Source of the DNA: Adiantum capillus-veneris | Taxonomy: Eukaryota; Streptophyta; Polypodiopsida; Polypodiales; Pteridaceae | DNA length: 64,000 nucleotides | Direction: 5' to 3' | Assembly (NCBI GenBank): GCA_014529385.2 | Contig: CM043954.1 | Location: 97,858,747 to 97,922,746 of the forward strand | In this document: one piece after another, positions 53,517 to 64,000 of the stretch | Layout: every line of letters begins with the position of its first letter | How positions within the stretch are numbered: position 1 is the stretch's first letter | The notes under the pieces: generated by a model | Seen by the model: the letters and a program-made list of their open reading frames with translations, nothing else | What the model was told of the DNA's origin: nothing | Databases searched by the model: none | Made by a program: the position numbers and the translations under genes

Positions 53517-54458
53517 AGCAAGTGGGATCAATAACAAGGGTTAATCTAAACGATCACACTTATAGAGATGTCATGAAAATACCCATACAAGAATTTGATT
53601 CAGTCTCTTCGGCTGAAACTAAACTTACATCTTGGTTGAACAAAGACACTCCTATTTGGATGTGCGGAGCTTCAAAAAACGGGAGCTTAAAATGGGAAGA
53701 ATGTATCTTAGAAAGGGATTGCATAGATGAAGCTTATGTACATGAACCCTTTTCAGAGCATTTGTTGAGCCATTTGAGTAGAGTCAAATCTTAGCAAACA
53801 ATGGATGTATGTGTAAACATGTCTATGCCTACTCAATTTTGCAATGAGCATGGCTATGACATAATTCCCATACAAATGATCTCAACCCTCCACATTGAAG
53901 AAAAAATTCCAAAATCCAATGACTTGATGAAAGCTCAACAAGTCTTTTTCAGACCTCTACTATGATGCAACAAATGAGTTAGAAGAACACTTAGCTACTT
54001 CAGATGATTCGGGGTCGGAAAAAGAACATGTGAGAGCTAAACTACTCATGAAAAGAGGGGAGGAAAAGTTTTTTGACTTTCCAAATCAGAAACCGAGAAG
54101 ACAGAAATGGTATAGACAAAAAAGAGACAATAGAAACGTGAAAGCTAGACCTATGCCATCTGACTCCAGTAGAACACAGTTCTTGATGCAAATAGATGCA
54201 CATGGTTGTGTCAAGGAAAAAATCACTAGTAGATATCCTTCAAATGAAGAACATGAAATGACAAAAACATCAAGAAAAACAAGAAAGGAAACTCAAGCAA
54301 AGCCTAAAAACCAGGACAAGGATTCGACCATGACACGAGTTGAACGGAAAAAGAAGTATCAAGAGTTGAAAAAAGCTCCAAAGGAGACATATGCAACTGA
54401 AATGGAAAACACAGAAAGGGGATGGTATAGATGTAATGAGTGTTCCATCCCATTATAA
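53517..54458 (+). pseudogene. Element E PR-to-RT linker, decayed
   Basis: Open pieces at 53,513-53,794 (LTSWLNKDTPIWMCGASKNG) and 54,030-54,458 (Lys/Arg-rich, KPRRQKWYRQKRDN; RVERKKKYQELKKA) with breaks between. This equals the acidic/basic linker of element A. It runs directly into the end of RT because the RT core is missing. Confidence 0.6.
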
Positions 54459-55117
54459 GAAATATACTCTCCAAGATCAAAAAATCATAGTCAACTTCCT
54501 GGAACATTGTGGATATTACAGACGTTTCATTTACATGTACACGATAATTGCAAAACTCATGTATAGCTTGATTACACACTTTTAATGGGCTGATGAGTGT
54601 GAATAATCCTCCATGAAGCTTAAGCAAGCTCTCACCTCAGCTCTAATATTGAAAGCACCAGATTGGAATAAGATATTTCATATACATGTAGATGCTTCCA
54701 ATTTTGCCATCGGATGTATACTAGCTCAACCAGGAGACGGGAGAATTGATTTTCCTATTTCTTATGCTAGCCGACAGTTGAACATGGAAAAAAATAATTA
54801 TACCACCACCAAAAGGGAAGGACTAGGAATGATCTATGCCGTAAAAAATTATAGACATTACCTATTAGCAAAACAAATTTATATTCTTTGTGGACCACCA
54901 AGCCTTATTGTACTTGGTTAACAAGCCATGCAACACAGAAAGAATAGTGAGATGGTTCATCATTCTTCAAGAATTCGATTTCATTGTAGTTGTAAAAAAG
55001 GGCACTACTCATCAAAGAGCAGATCATTTTTCAAGGATAGTTTTAGGAGAACCATCCAAGGGAGTAGATGACGATCTACCACATGCATATCTATTCTCCA
55101 TTGAAATGATACCTTGA
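54459..55117 (+). pseudogene. pol: Element E RT remnant (thumb only) and RNase H
   Basis: RT resumes only at VNFLEHCGYYRRFIYMYTII, the thumb; fingers, palm and the catalytic Asps (about 0.9 kb) are absent. RNase H follows: FHIHVDASNFAIGCILAQPG, YASRQLNMEKNNYTTTKREG, then a frame change near 54,890 to DHQALLYLVNKPCNTERI and RADHFSRIVLGEP. RNase H residues D, E, D and D/H are all visible across the frame change. Confidence 0.85.
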
Positions 55118-55450
55118 TGGTCAGAAAATATGGTATCATTGATGACCAGAGCTCAAGTGGATTCGCAAATACCACTTCCTATTACAATCAAATTAATTGA
55201 GCAATATTATGTATTAGTTACTAGCTAGAAGGCTATACAAAAGAAATCAAGATGGAATATTGCTTTTATGCATTAATCCTGAGGAGAAATCCCAATACCT
55301 AAGTCAAGCACATATTACCATAGTAGGACTTCACTTTGCTAAAAACCAAACTATGTAACGGATCTTGAGACTTGGAGTATTTTGGCAAACCATGAGGAGT
55401 GACGTTGATTCTTTTGTAAAAGATTGTCCTCAATGTAAAAAAAAAAAACC
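55118..55450 (+). pseudogene. pol: Element E integrase zinc module 1 (HHCC)
   Basis: After RNase H and a WSENMVSL linker, one frame reads RRLYKRNQDGILLLCINPEE, QAHITIVGLHFAKNQTM, a TAA, then LRLGVFWQTMRSDVDSFVKD and CPQC. Two His spaced as in HMGIAGGH and a C-x-x-C make a complete integrase N-terminal zinc module. A second such module follows at 55,480-55,845, which is not normal. Confidence 0.75.
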
Positions 55451-55845
55451 CATATCTCATGTAACATTGTTCCAAATGTCACCTGTTCTTAAGTGGAGTA
55501 ACTATGTAGTTACTTACTTATCACACCGAACACATTTCCTGAGGATAGGAGTAAACACCGTCAAAGAGCAATTGAAACTGAAGCAAGAGACTGTGCTCTT
55601 ATTGGAAACCAATTGTATCGGAGAGGTAAGAATCAACATTTGCGTCTTTGTGCAAATGAAGACGAATATATTCCCCTTATAGAACAAGGCACATGCTAGA
55701 TTAGCTGAAGGTCACTTCTCTAGTGAGACCACCACAAGAGCAATCTCAATGGTAGGCATATGGTGGCCAAAACTTTTTGCAGATGCAAAAGAATATGTTC
55801 GAAGGTGTGATGCTTGTCAACGAGCAAAATGTCAACCCATGTAGA
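55451..55845 (+). pseudogene. pol: Element E integrase zinc module 2 (HHCC)
   Basis: KWSNYVVTYLSHRTHF and, after a frame change, RQRAIETEARDCALIGNQLY repeat the linker-plus-module pattern seen once in element A (EWSENIVNYLVNGFPPKELR; LIAGTLYRLGKD). Then HARLAEGHFSSETTTRAIS, VGIWWPKLFADAKEYVRRCD and ACQRAK give the second full HHCC set. It leads directly to the integrase core. Confidence 0.8.
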
Positions 55846-56735
55846 TAGCATGCCCTCCTTAAGACCAATGATGGGGGCTAGAGCTTTTGTAAAATGGGAT
55901 ATAGATTTTGTTGGGCCTATACAACCAACCTACTTATAGAACCCAAGCTCAATATATCATTGTGGCTATGGATTATTTGACCAAGTGGACCGAGGCTAAA
56001 GCAACTCAAAAGATTTATGCCAAAACCATTGCCGCATTCCTATATGAGTATGTATTCACAAGATATGGACTACCAATAGAAATATTCAGTGATAGGGGAA
56101 CTCATTTCCTAAATGAGGTAATTGAGTATCTGCTAAATGAATTTAAGGTCATCCATAACAAATCAGCTCCCTATCACCCACAAGCAAACGGACAAGTTGA
56201 GTATACGAATAAAATTCTTAGCTCGGTATTGACTAAAGTGGTTAGTTTAGAAAGAACAGGATGGGAAATGAATCTCCATGTTGCTCTATGGGCTTATCGA
56301 GTTTCATTCAAAATAGCTTTAAATGCAACACCCTTTAACCTTGTTTATGGTCTTGATGCCATATTGCCACTAGAATTTCTATTGCTGACACTAAGGATAG
56401 CTAAGAATCTTGAGTGGACTGGACATGAGTTGTCAGAAAGACTTGAAGATTTAGAAAAGCTAGATGAGCAAAGCCTAACTGCTATAGCTCACATCTATGG
56501 AGAAAAGCGAAAACAAAAACATTTTCTTGATTCCCATCTAATTGCAAAAATCTTCAAAAAAGGGGACTTAGTTTTAGTCTATTCCCTTAAGCAACACATT
56601 AAGAAAAAGGGAAACGGATCATTTATCATTGAAGATTTATCTCCAAGTGGAGCAGTTAAGTTGTCCACCCTAAATGGTGAATCGATGGCTAATTGGATTA
56701 GTGGATGTCATTTAAGAAGTACAATTTTTCACTAA
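55846..56735 (+). pseudogene. pol: Element E integrase catalytic core and C-terminal domain
   Basis: A frame from about 55,908 holds VAMDYLTKWTEAKATQ, IFSDRGTHFLNEVIEYL and YHPQANGQVEYTNKILSSVL, so the D, D and E residues remain. ALWAYRVSFKIALNATPFNL and LVYGLDAILPLEF follow, then a basic tail (KHFLDSHLIAKIFKKGDLVL). The frame is open for 275 codons, but the junction to the zinc modules has stops (about 55,842-55,900). No chromodomain. Confidence 0.88.
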
Positions 56736-57360
56736 CCAATGAATTGCTAGAAAGAATGCATGCAACTAAGCAAAGAAATATAAAATGACATCAAGTTATT
56801 GATGAAGCCCAATACGAAGCTTGGCTTTGAGTACTCAAAAGGAAAGCTGATCTCAAAAATCAACAAATACATATTTCCATTAACACTCCAAAAACACATA
56901 ACCGACAATGTAAATTGCCGAAGATGCCATGTCAACAAATGATGAATGGTTAGATGGAACGGACCTTCGGATCAAAGTACAACTCAACAATCATAGCACA
57001 AATGTATTGGTTGATACAGGAGCTCGATTAAATGCAATCAGTTATTCCACATACAAGAAAGAAACAATCAGTCTTTGACAGCTGGAATAGCGACTACCAA
57101 AGGATGAAACAAGAACCTAACACCAACATTGGGATTAATCAACATGAATGTGATAGTACATGGATGTTCATGTCTTCATTAGTTTGTATGCTTTCCAGAT
57201 AAACACATGAATGAGACAATGATTCTTGGAATCTCATGGATGCGGATGTACAAAGCAGTACCAGATTGGGATACCAATCAGCTCAAGCTATCACCTAAAG
57301 GCGGACAACTCGTTGTTCCAATTGCACCAAGAAAAGAGGAATGGAAATTAGGTTACTAGT
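56736..57360 (+). pseudogene. Element E second retropepsin-like module (PR2)
   Basis: After a decayed basic linker, one frame reads MSTNDEWLDGTDLRIKVQLN and VLVDTGARLNAISYSTYKK, with D-T-G-A at 57,013-57,024. Beyond stops, LGLINMNVIVHGCSC, CFPDKHMNETMILGISWMRM and YKAVPDWDTNQLKLSPKGGQ complete a retropepsin pattern (ILG-x-x-W … DW). It aligns with element A PR2 (EDWLDSDTPLR; LLDTGAKYNLLSYGVW; GCTWMIATKCTIDW). Its place after integrase is the same in both elements. Confidence 0.75.
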
Positions 57361-58040
57361 AGACCAAACCACAAAGCAATTAATCTTCTCCATCATATCG
57401 ACAAGTAAATGCTACAAGCAGCATGCAAGGAGTCAGGCAAATTTGGGTACCAAAAGCATAGCTTAAGGACAAGCCGATTCAAATCTGTGTGCCCAAAACA
57501 TCATCGACAGTGACGAAGATGGTTCCAAGGTTCAAAACACAAAGAAGAGTATCTTCGAGCAAGGAACCTAACATGAAATGGATTTGGATGAAGAAAGAGC
57601 ACTTATATTCTTCACAAACTGCAAGATCGATCAAACAATGGAGAGTTAAGTCTCAGAAGACTCAACCACACGATTCTGCCCAAGACAAACCAAGATATCA
57701 ATGGTGGCTAAAAGCTCGACAATAGTCAGTAGTGATACCAACAGCTCAGAAAATTAGTATGCCAAAGCTCCCTGATGGTACAATCAAGCAAAGAGCACAC
57801 AAGCTACAAGATTTGCTCTTTGAAGAAAGCATCGAAAAACCTCGACATCAGAAACCCTTGAGTTAATTACTCAAGACCCAACTCTTTCACAGCATGACGG
57901 TTTGTATTGCATTAATCTTCAAAGCATGGTAGAGCCAACCAAGGCTATGCATAGACACGATTGTTCAACCCATGCACACAATCATCCCAGAGTACGCCAT
58001 CTAGGAGGCATGGAAGGGCACTAAGTAATTAAGGGCAATG
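57361..58040 (+). pseudogene. Element E W-V-P-K tail, decayed
   Basis: Pieces RQIWVPKA, IQICVPKTSS and PNMKWIWMKKEH repeat the W-V-P-K spacing of the element A tail, in a Lys/Gln-rich context. Further on, PKLPDGTIKQRAHKLQDLLF and FEESIEKPRHQKPLS have no recognised domain. The coding end overlaps the purine tract. Confidence 0.6.
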
Positions 58041-58043
58041 TTT

Positions 58044-58060
58044 GAAGAGGGAGGAAAAAG
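58044..58060 (+). promoter_or_regulatory. Element E polypurine tract
   Basis: GAAGAGGGAGGAAAAAG, followed by TTTCA and TGTTAGCG, a likely LTR start at 58,066. Confidence 0.6.
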
Positions 58061-58065
58061 TTTCA

Positions 58066-58600
58066 TGTTAGCGTGTGGTTTTTTTGGAAAATAACCTAAT
58101 AATGCCCTTACAAGTCATCAACAAGGGAAATTTAAATGATAATATCTCTCTGATGAGTGTAAATAGTGTATATACTATAAAAAAAACATCAAAAAATAGT
58201 CCCTTTTTTGTTAACTTTTATCATTTTTCTTGATATTGAGACATAAAATAGAGATATCCAACAAAAAACAATAAAGTTTTGTTTTTCAATGGATTTTCTT
58301 AGTTATTGGATTTTCACTTTTCTTTTTAACGCATTTTGTTATTTTGCTTGATTTTTTTCAATAAACAGCTCAGAAATTAATAGTAAATAGCAAATGAGCT
58401 CAGATGAACCAACTAAAGATACGTTGATGATAAGAAGATCAAGGCGGATAGGCACAAAAAATTTAAATTAAAAGGCCACAAGAAAACGGGAAGCCTAGAT
58501 TAGGCAGCCATACCTACTTTTCTAGAATTCTCGCGAATGAGCTACAGGAATTCGATTGGGAAATTTTTTGACTCTAACATAGATTTCACGGCCTATTAGT
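58066..58600 (+). repeat. Probable 3' LTR of element E (start defined, end not)
   Basis: Begins TGTTAGCGTGTGG after the PPT. AT-rich, no gene. I found no matching 5' copy, so the end is unknown; copia remnant K3 begins by about 58,610. Confidence 0.45.
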
Positions 58601-58717
58601 ACTAGCAGGGAAATTTGGGGGAATCTTTGGGCTTACTCCCCTTTTGTGGACTGATCATGTCCTTAGGGCATGGAACTTCCCTTTACTCATGTGCTAGCTC
58701 TCGTTCACCGCATCACT

Positions 58718-58728
58718 CCGGGGGGGAT
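58718..58728 (+). promoter_or_regulatory. K3 copia polypurine tract
   Basis: A G-rich tract (CGGGGGGGATT) immediately before the LTR start at 58,730. Confidence 0.6.
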
Positions 58729-58729
58729 T

Positions 58730-58956
58730 TGTTACCATATACATGTAGTAGTGATGTGTGTGAACACACTAGGACCGCCAGGGCATTTTTTCCCTCTTTA
58801 GGAGGTTCTCTCGCCCGTACATTGTATATAAGCCCATCACTCTAGGGCTATCTATCTTTCCATTGCACATTAAGTAATACAATCTCTATTGTGTGCCTTG
58901 AGCTTCCTTCGTCTTCTCCAAGCTGTGTGCATTTCTCTGCAACCCTAATTCCAACA
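58730..58956 (+). repeat. K3 copia LTR (227 bp), with a short internal remnant before it
   Basis: TGTTACCATATACATG … AACCCTAATTCCAACA. It matches the K2 LTR closely in reverse orientation. It contains TGTATATAAG (about 58,822). About 110 bp before it plus the PPT look like the 3' end of a copia interior. What follows is not a copia PBS, so this is a 3' LTR. Confidence 0.82.
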
Positions 58957-59162
58957 ACACCTACTCTAGCCTTCTCCAGTGCACCTGCCTACAACCATAT
59001 CACTGCCTGCCACCGCTCTTGGCATCGAACAACTTTGCATGTACCAATGTGCACAATCCACGCCAAATCTGTATTAAAAAAAAGCCCAAGCAAAATGCCA
59101 ATTTCTCATAAATACGCATATATCAACAAAGTCAGACAAACCCTAATCCTACCTACCAAAAA

Positions 59163-59164
<2 letters not shown>
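58957..59164. other. No gene; sequence between copia LTR and microsatellite
   Basis: CT-rich then AT-rich, no recognised feature. Confidence 0.4.
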
Positions 59165-59253
<89 letters not shown>

Positions 59254-59255
59254 GG
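59165..59255 (+). repeat. (TG)34 followed by (GA)n
   Basis: Pure TG from 59,165 to 59,232 passes into GA repeats to about 59,255. Confidence 0.97.
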
Positions 59256-59299
59256 GAGAGTCTTATGTGTATGTGTAATAGCAAGAGAGATGTATGCGT

Positions 59300-59472
<173 letters not shown>

Positions 59473-60809
59473 ATGGGGGAGGAAAGGCTCTGCTTGAAAA
59501 TTTGGGACAAAGAAGAGCAAAAACAAGGCATGTATGCAAAAATCAAAATAAGGGAGATATTTGTTTGGCATCTAACTTTTGGTGGAGCATTGATGTTATC
59601 TTTGATATAACCATTGGTATTATTGTGTTAGTATAATTGATATTATTATTGACGATATTGGCAATAGTATCATCTCCGGTATGTACTCAGCAAAATCCTA
59701 GTTTTTTGGGAAAAAAATCATCCTCTCTTGAGCTCCTTCTTTGTTTGAGCATATCGATGCCACAAGTCAAACGTTGGTAATCAGAGCATGATCTCTATGA
59801 AGTCTCTTGTAGTGACAAGTTACTATACACACATACCAAAAAGTGAAAAAATAGAGGACACACAATTAAAGTGTTAAAGTCTTGTGTACTAATATTCCAA
59901 ATTTTGAAAAAAAAATGGCAGCCTTTCCTTTGTACCAATACTCTTTTTTCAAAAAATCACCATAAGTATTCATTATATCACATGTCCTCACAGGAGGTTT
60001 TCATAGCTCAATTGCTAAATCTCAATCAAATTACCTCTGCTAATGCTTATATCCAAGATATTACAATGTTATTTCTAACAACAACTACATGTTTGATTTG
60101 CATTTATAGAGAAATTATGCACATAATCAAAACAATAGGTAGCTTGGCACCTGAGCCGAACCTGCCGTCATTTTGTGTAGTTGTAAGTGCGTTAAAAAAC
60201 CCCATCCTTGTTATTGTACCGAAACTAGTATTAAGTAGGTTGATTAGTATTATGTCCTAAATATGGTACAGAGTACCTTATTCATATGTATTTGAATATA
60301 TGTTACTACGTTTTTTTTTGTGAAACCATCCTTCCTTATAATGTCTAGTTCTAACCCGGTGTGTATGCTCGTGTGTATATGCATGTCTGTGTGTGCCAAA
60401 ACCTTGCTATGCCCTTGATTTATTAGAAAACAGGTTTTATGAGTATGTCTATGCTTGTGTGTGTACTGTTTCCATTATTTTAACTACTCTTTTGTGTGTT
60501 TATAGAAAGAAGACAATAAAAAAACCTTTTGATCTGTACTGTTATGCTTGTGCATGAAAGAGAAAAAGAACGTTTTATTCACTTTTTACCTATGCTTATA
60601 CCCAGGGTGTACTACATCCCAGCATTTATGAATATAAATGAGTGTATAAACATTAAAAAAATGATTTTTTAACCTTTTGTTGGGCAAAATATTGTAGTCC
60701 GTGTACTACTCTTTGCGTTTTTTGAGGACGGGTTTTGAGTATACGCCACTCGAGGTATGTTTGAGAGAAATTTCTAATGCTTGTGATAAGCGGCTTGAGA
60801 GAATTTTCT
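59473..60809. other. Non-coding, AT-rich
   Basis: No domain in any frame. It may be part of the upstream LTR or flank of element G, or intergenic. A 129-codon frame at 59,871-60,260 has no recognised motif. Confidence 0.45.
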
Positions 60810-62910
<2,101 letters not shown>

Positions 62911-62928
62911 TGGTGCCCCCACTGAGGA
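62911..62928 (+). promoter_or_regulatory. Element G primer-binding site
   Basis: TGGTGCCCCCACTGAGGA, identical to element F. It lies 56 bp before the gag start. Confidence 0.75.
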
Positions 62929-62983
62929 GCATGCTAATTGCTTCCAGTTAATCGAAAAGAAGCAGTTTTTCGCGTTGGAAGTT

Positions 62984-64000
62984 ATGGAAGCTAGAAGCTA
63001 TGGACCGATTTTCACAGGGGAAGACAGCCCTGACGAGTGGATGTCGGATTTTGAGCTGTATATGCTATCGCTGCGTATGCCAAACAAGGATGGAAAAATG
63101 AATACTTTTCCTTTGGTGATGCGTGGTAGAGCTAAAGCATGGTATGGAGCGTTGGAAGGAGAGCCGAAGCAAGCATGGTCGGTGCTACGGGTGAGGTTTC
63201 TTCACGACTTTCGCAAGGAGGCTTCCCCAATCGAGATGGATGAAAAGCTGAAGGTGCTTACGCAAGATGTAAGTGAAGAATTCAATCTGTTTTTAGGTCA
63301 TTTTGAATAGTGTTGGGTAGAGCTAGTGACAGCCATGCAATTGGCTAATGGAGACTACTTCAAGGTGGACAAATTCATGGTGTGTCTGCATCCCAAAGTG
63401 AGAGAAAAAGTCGATTTCGAGAGCCCAGATAATAACAATGGTGCGGTAGCGATTACACAGTCAAAGAGCAGAAAGATAAAGAAGAAGATAGAGCAGAGCG
63501 TGTCAGGCTACAAGACGATGACCCATGTTCAACCGCAAAGTCCGAGAGAGGCTATACACGAAGAAAATCATGGAAACCGAGGTGTAGCTGTTGTGCCAAA
63601 AAATTGGGTGCGCATGGTGCAAGATTTGTCGAAGAAAATGCAGGAGTTGCGGCTCAGTGTCATGGATAGAGGACAATCAACAGGAGCAAGGGGCACGGCA
63701 AGGCCACTGTCATGTAGGTGTTACAATTGCGGAGAAGAAGGGCACTATGCACCCGATTGTCCTCAACCGCAGAGAGAAAGAGGAGGCATATACCCGCTTT
63801 TTGGTAGAGGTCAAGGGCAAGGACAATATAATGGTCCAAGAGAGCAAGCGGTGGAGAATCCTGTGCCGCCGGCTCCACAAAACGGAGGCGAGGTCCCAAG
63901 AGTGAATATTATCGGGGTGGATAAGCAGGATGTCGAAAGTTTTTGCAAAATCCAACCGACGGATTTCCAGCTGGGACGTGGCTATCCTGAGTACAATCTG
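62984..64000 (+). pseudogene. gag: Element G Gag (one stop codon, open to window end)
   Basis: The start is taken at MEARSYGPIFTGEDSP (62,984); an ATG at 62,882 lies before the PBS and is not used. Capsid domain: DEWMSDFELYMLSLRMPNKD, RAKAWYGALEGEPKQAWSVL, then a TAG at 63,308-63,310 in GHFE-stop-CWVELV (CAG expected), then DYFKVDKFMVCLHPKVREKV. A single zinc knuckle CYNCGEEGHYAPDC lies at about 63,718-63,759. FQLGRGYPEYNL at the edge matches element F FPLGHGMDPYNLL. The frame is otherwise open over about 340 codons. Confidence 0.85.

Larger units (their letters stand above)
37919..58066 (+). mobile_element. Element E: decayed Ty3/gypsy element, split by nested element F
   Basis: Left part 37,919-40,475 (PBS, leader, first ORF) and right part 50,352-58,066 (gag, PR1, remnant RT, RNase H, two zinc modules, integrase, PR2, tail, PPT). 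Element F with its CTAC duplication lies between. Removing F and one CTAC joins the left ORF to right-hand sequence without an immediate stop. E has many stops and frame changes and a deleted RT core, so it is older than F. It resembles element A in domain order, including PR2. Confidence 0.8.
62911..64000 (+). mobile_element. Element G: Tat-like Ty3/gypsy element, right part outside window
   Basis: PBS and gag are present; protease and beyond lie right of the window. It shares its PBS and the motif before protease with element F, so it is a relative with clearly different LTR and Gag sequence. Confidence 0.8.

Noticed and set aside
62911-62928. PBS sequences as tRNA genes
   Set aside because: Only 18 bases complementary to a possible tRNA end, no cloverleaf around them. 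I saw no tRNA gene in the window.

Overview
The window reads as repeat-dense nuclear DNA of a land plant. I found no host protein-coding gene, rRNA, tRNA gene or CRISPR array. Nearly every coding stretch belongs to LTR retrotransposons. Ty3/gypsy elements of non-chromovirus (Tat/Athila-like) type dominate: there is no chromodomain after integrase, one primer-binding site is of the tRNA-Asp type, and one element carries a second, archaeal-type RNase H. Ty1/copia remnants and one small DNA transposon are also present. I cannot name the species; a large, TE-rich plant genome is an inference from this content.

Layout. (A) 1 to about 11.2 kb: plus-strand gypsy element cut by the left window edge, with gag, PR, RT, RNase H, integrase, a second protease-like domain, an accessory ORF, and a polypurine tract with a 3' LTR. 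(B, C) 13.2-18.0 kb: decayed minus-strand gypsy remnants; C holds a 245-bp MITE-like insertion with a 10-bp target duplication inside its RT. (K1) 18.8-21.2 kb: decayed copia element without integrase. 21.2-23.4 kb: non-coding with TG tracts. (D) 23,413-32,039: complete minus-strand gypsy element with about 2.65-kb LTRs, gag only, and a foreign pol fragment lodged antisense in gag. 32.0-32.35 kb: a 128-bp tandem repeat. (K2) 32.7-34.05 kb: minus-strand copia LTR, PBS and gag. (L) 36.0 kb: polypurine tract and LTR start resembling those of A. (E) PBS at 37,919, leader with palindrome-bearing tandem repeats, then gag-pol; E is split by the younger (F) 40,476-50,351, a Tat-like element flanked by CTAC, and resumes at 50,352-58,066. 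(K3) 58,730-58,956: a copia LTR. 59.1-61.0 kb: very long TG/GA microsatellites. (G) PBS at 62,911 and a gag running off the right edge.

How the parts relate. D, F and G share an unusual PBS sequence, and D and F share LTR sequence, so D looks like a gag-only, non-autonomous relative of F. A and E share the most unusual architecture: PR1-RT-RNaseH-IN-PR2, where PR2 is a second retropepsin-like module after integrase, followed by a basic tail with repeated W-V-P-K motifs. E also has two consecutive integrase HHCC zinc modules. A and F are each one reading frame across most of gag-pol, broken mainly by TGA (one TAG) codons that a single C-to-T change could produce.
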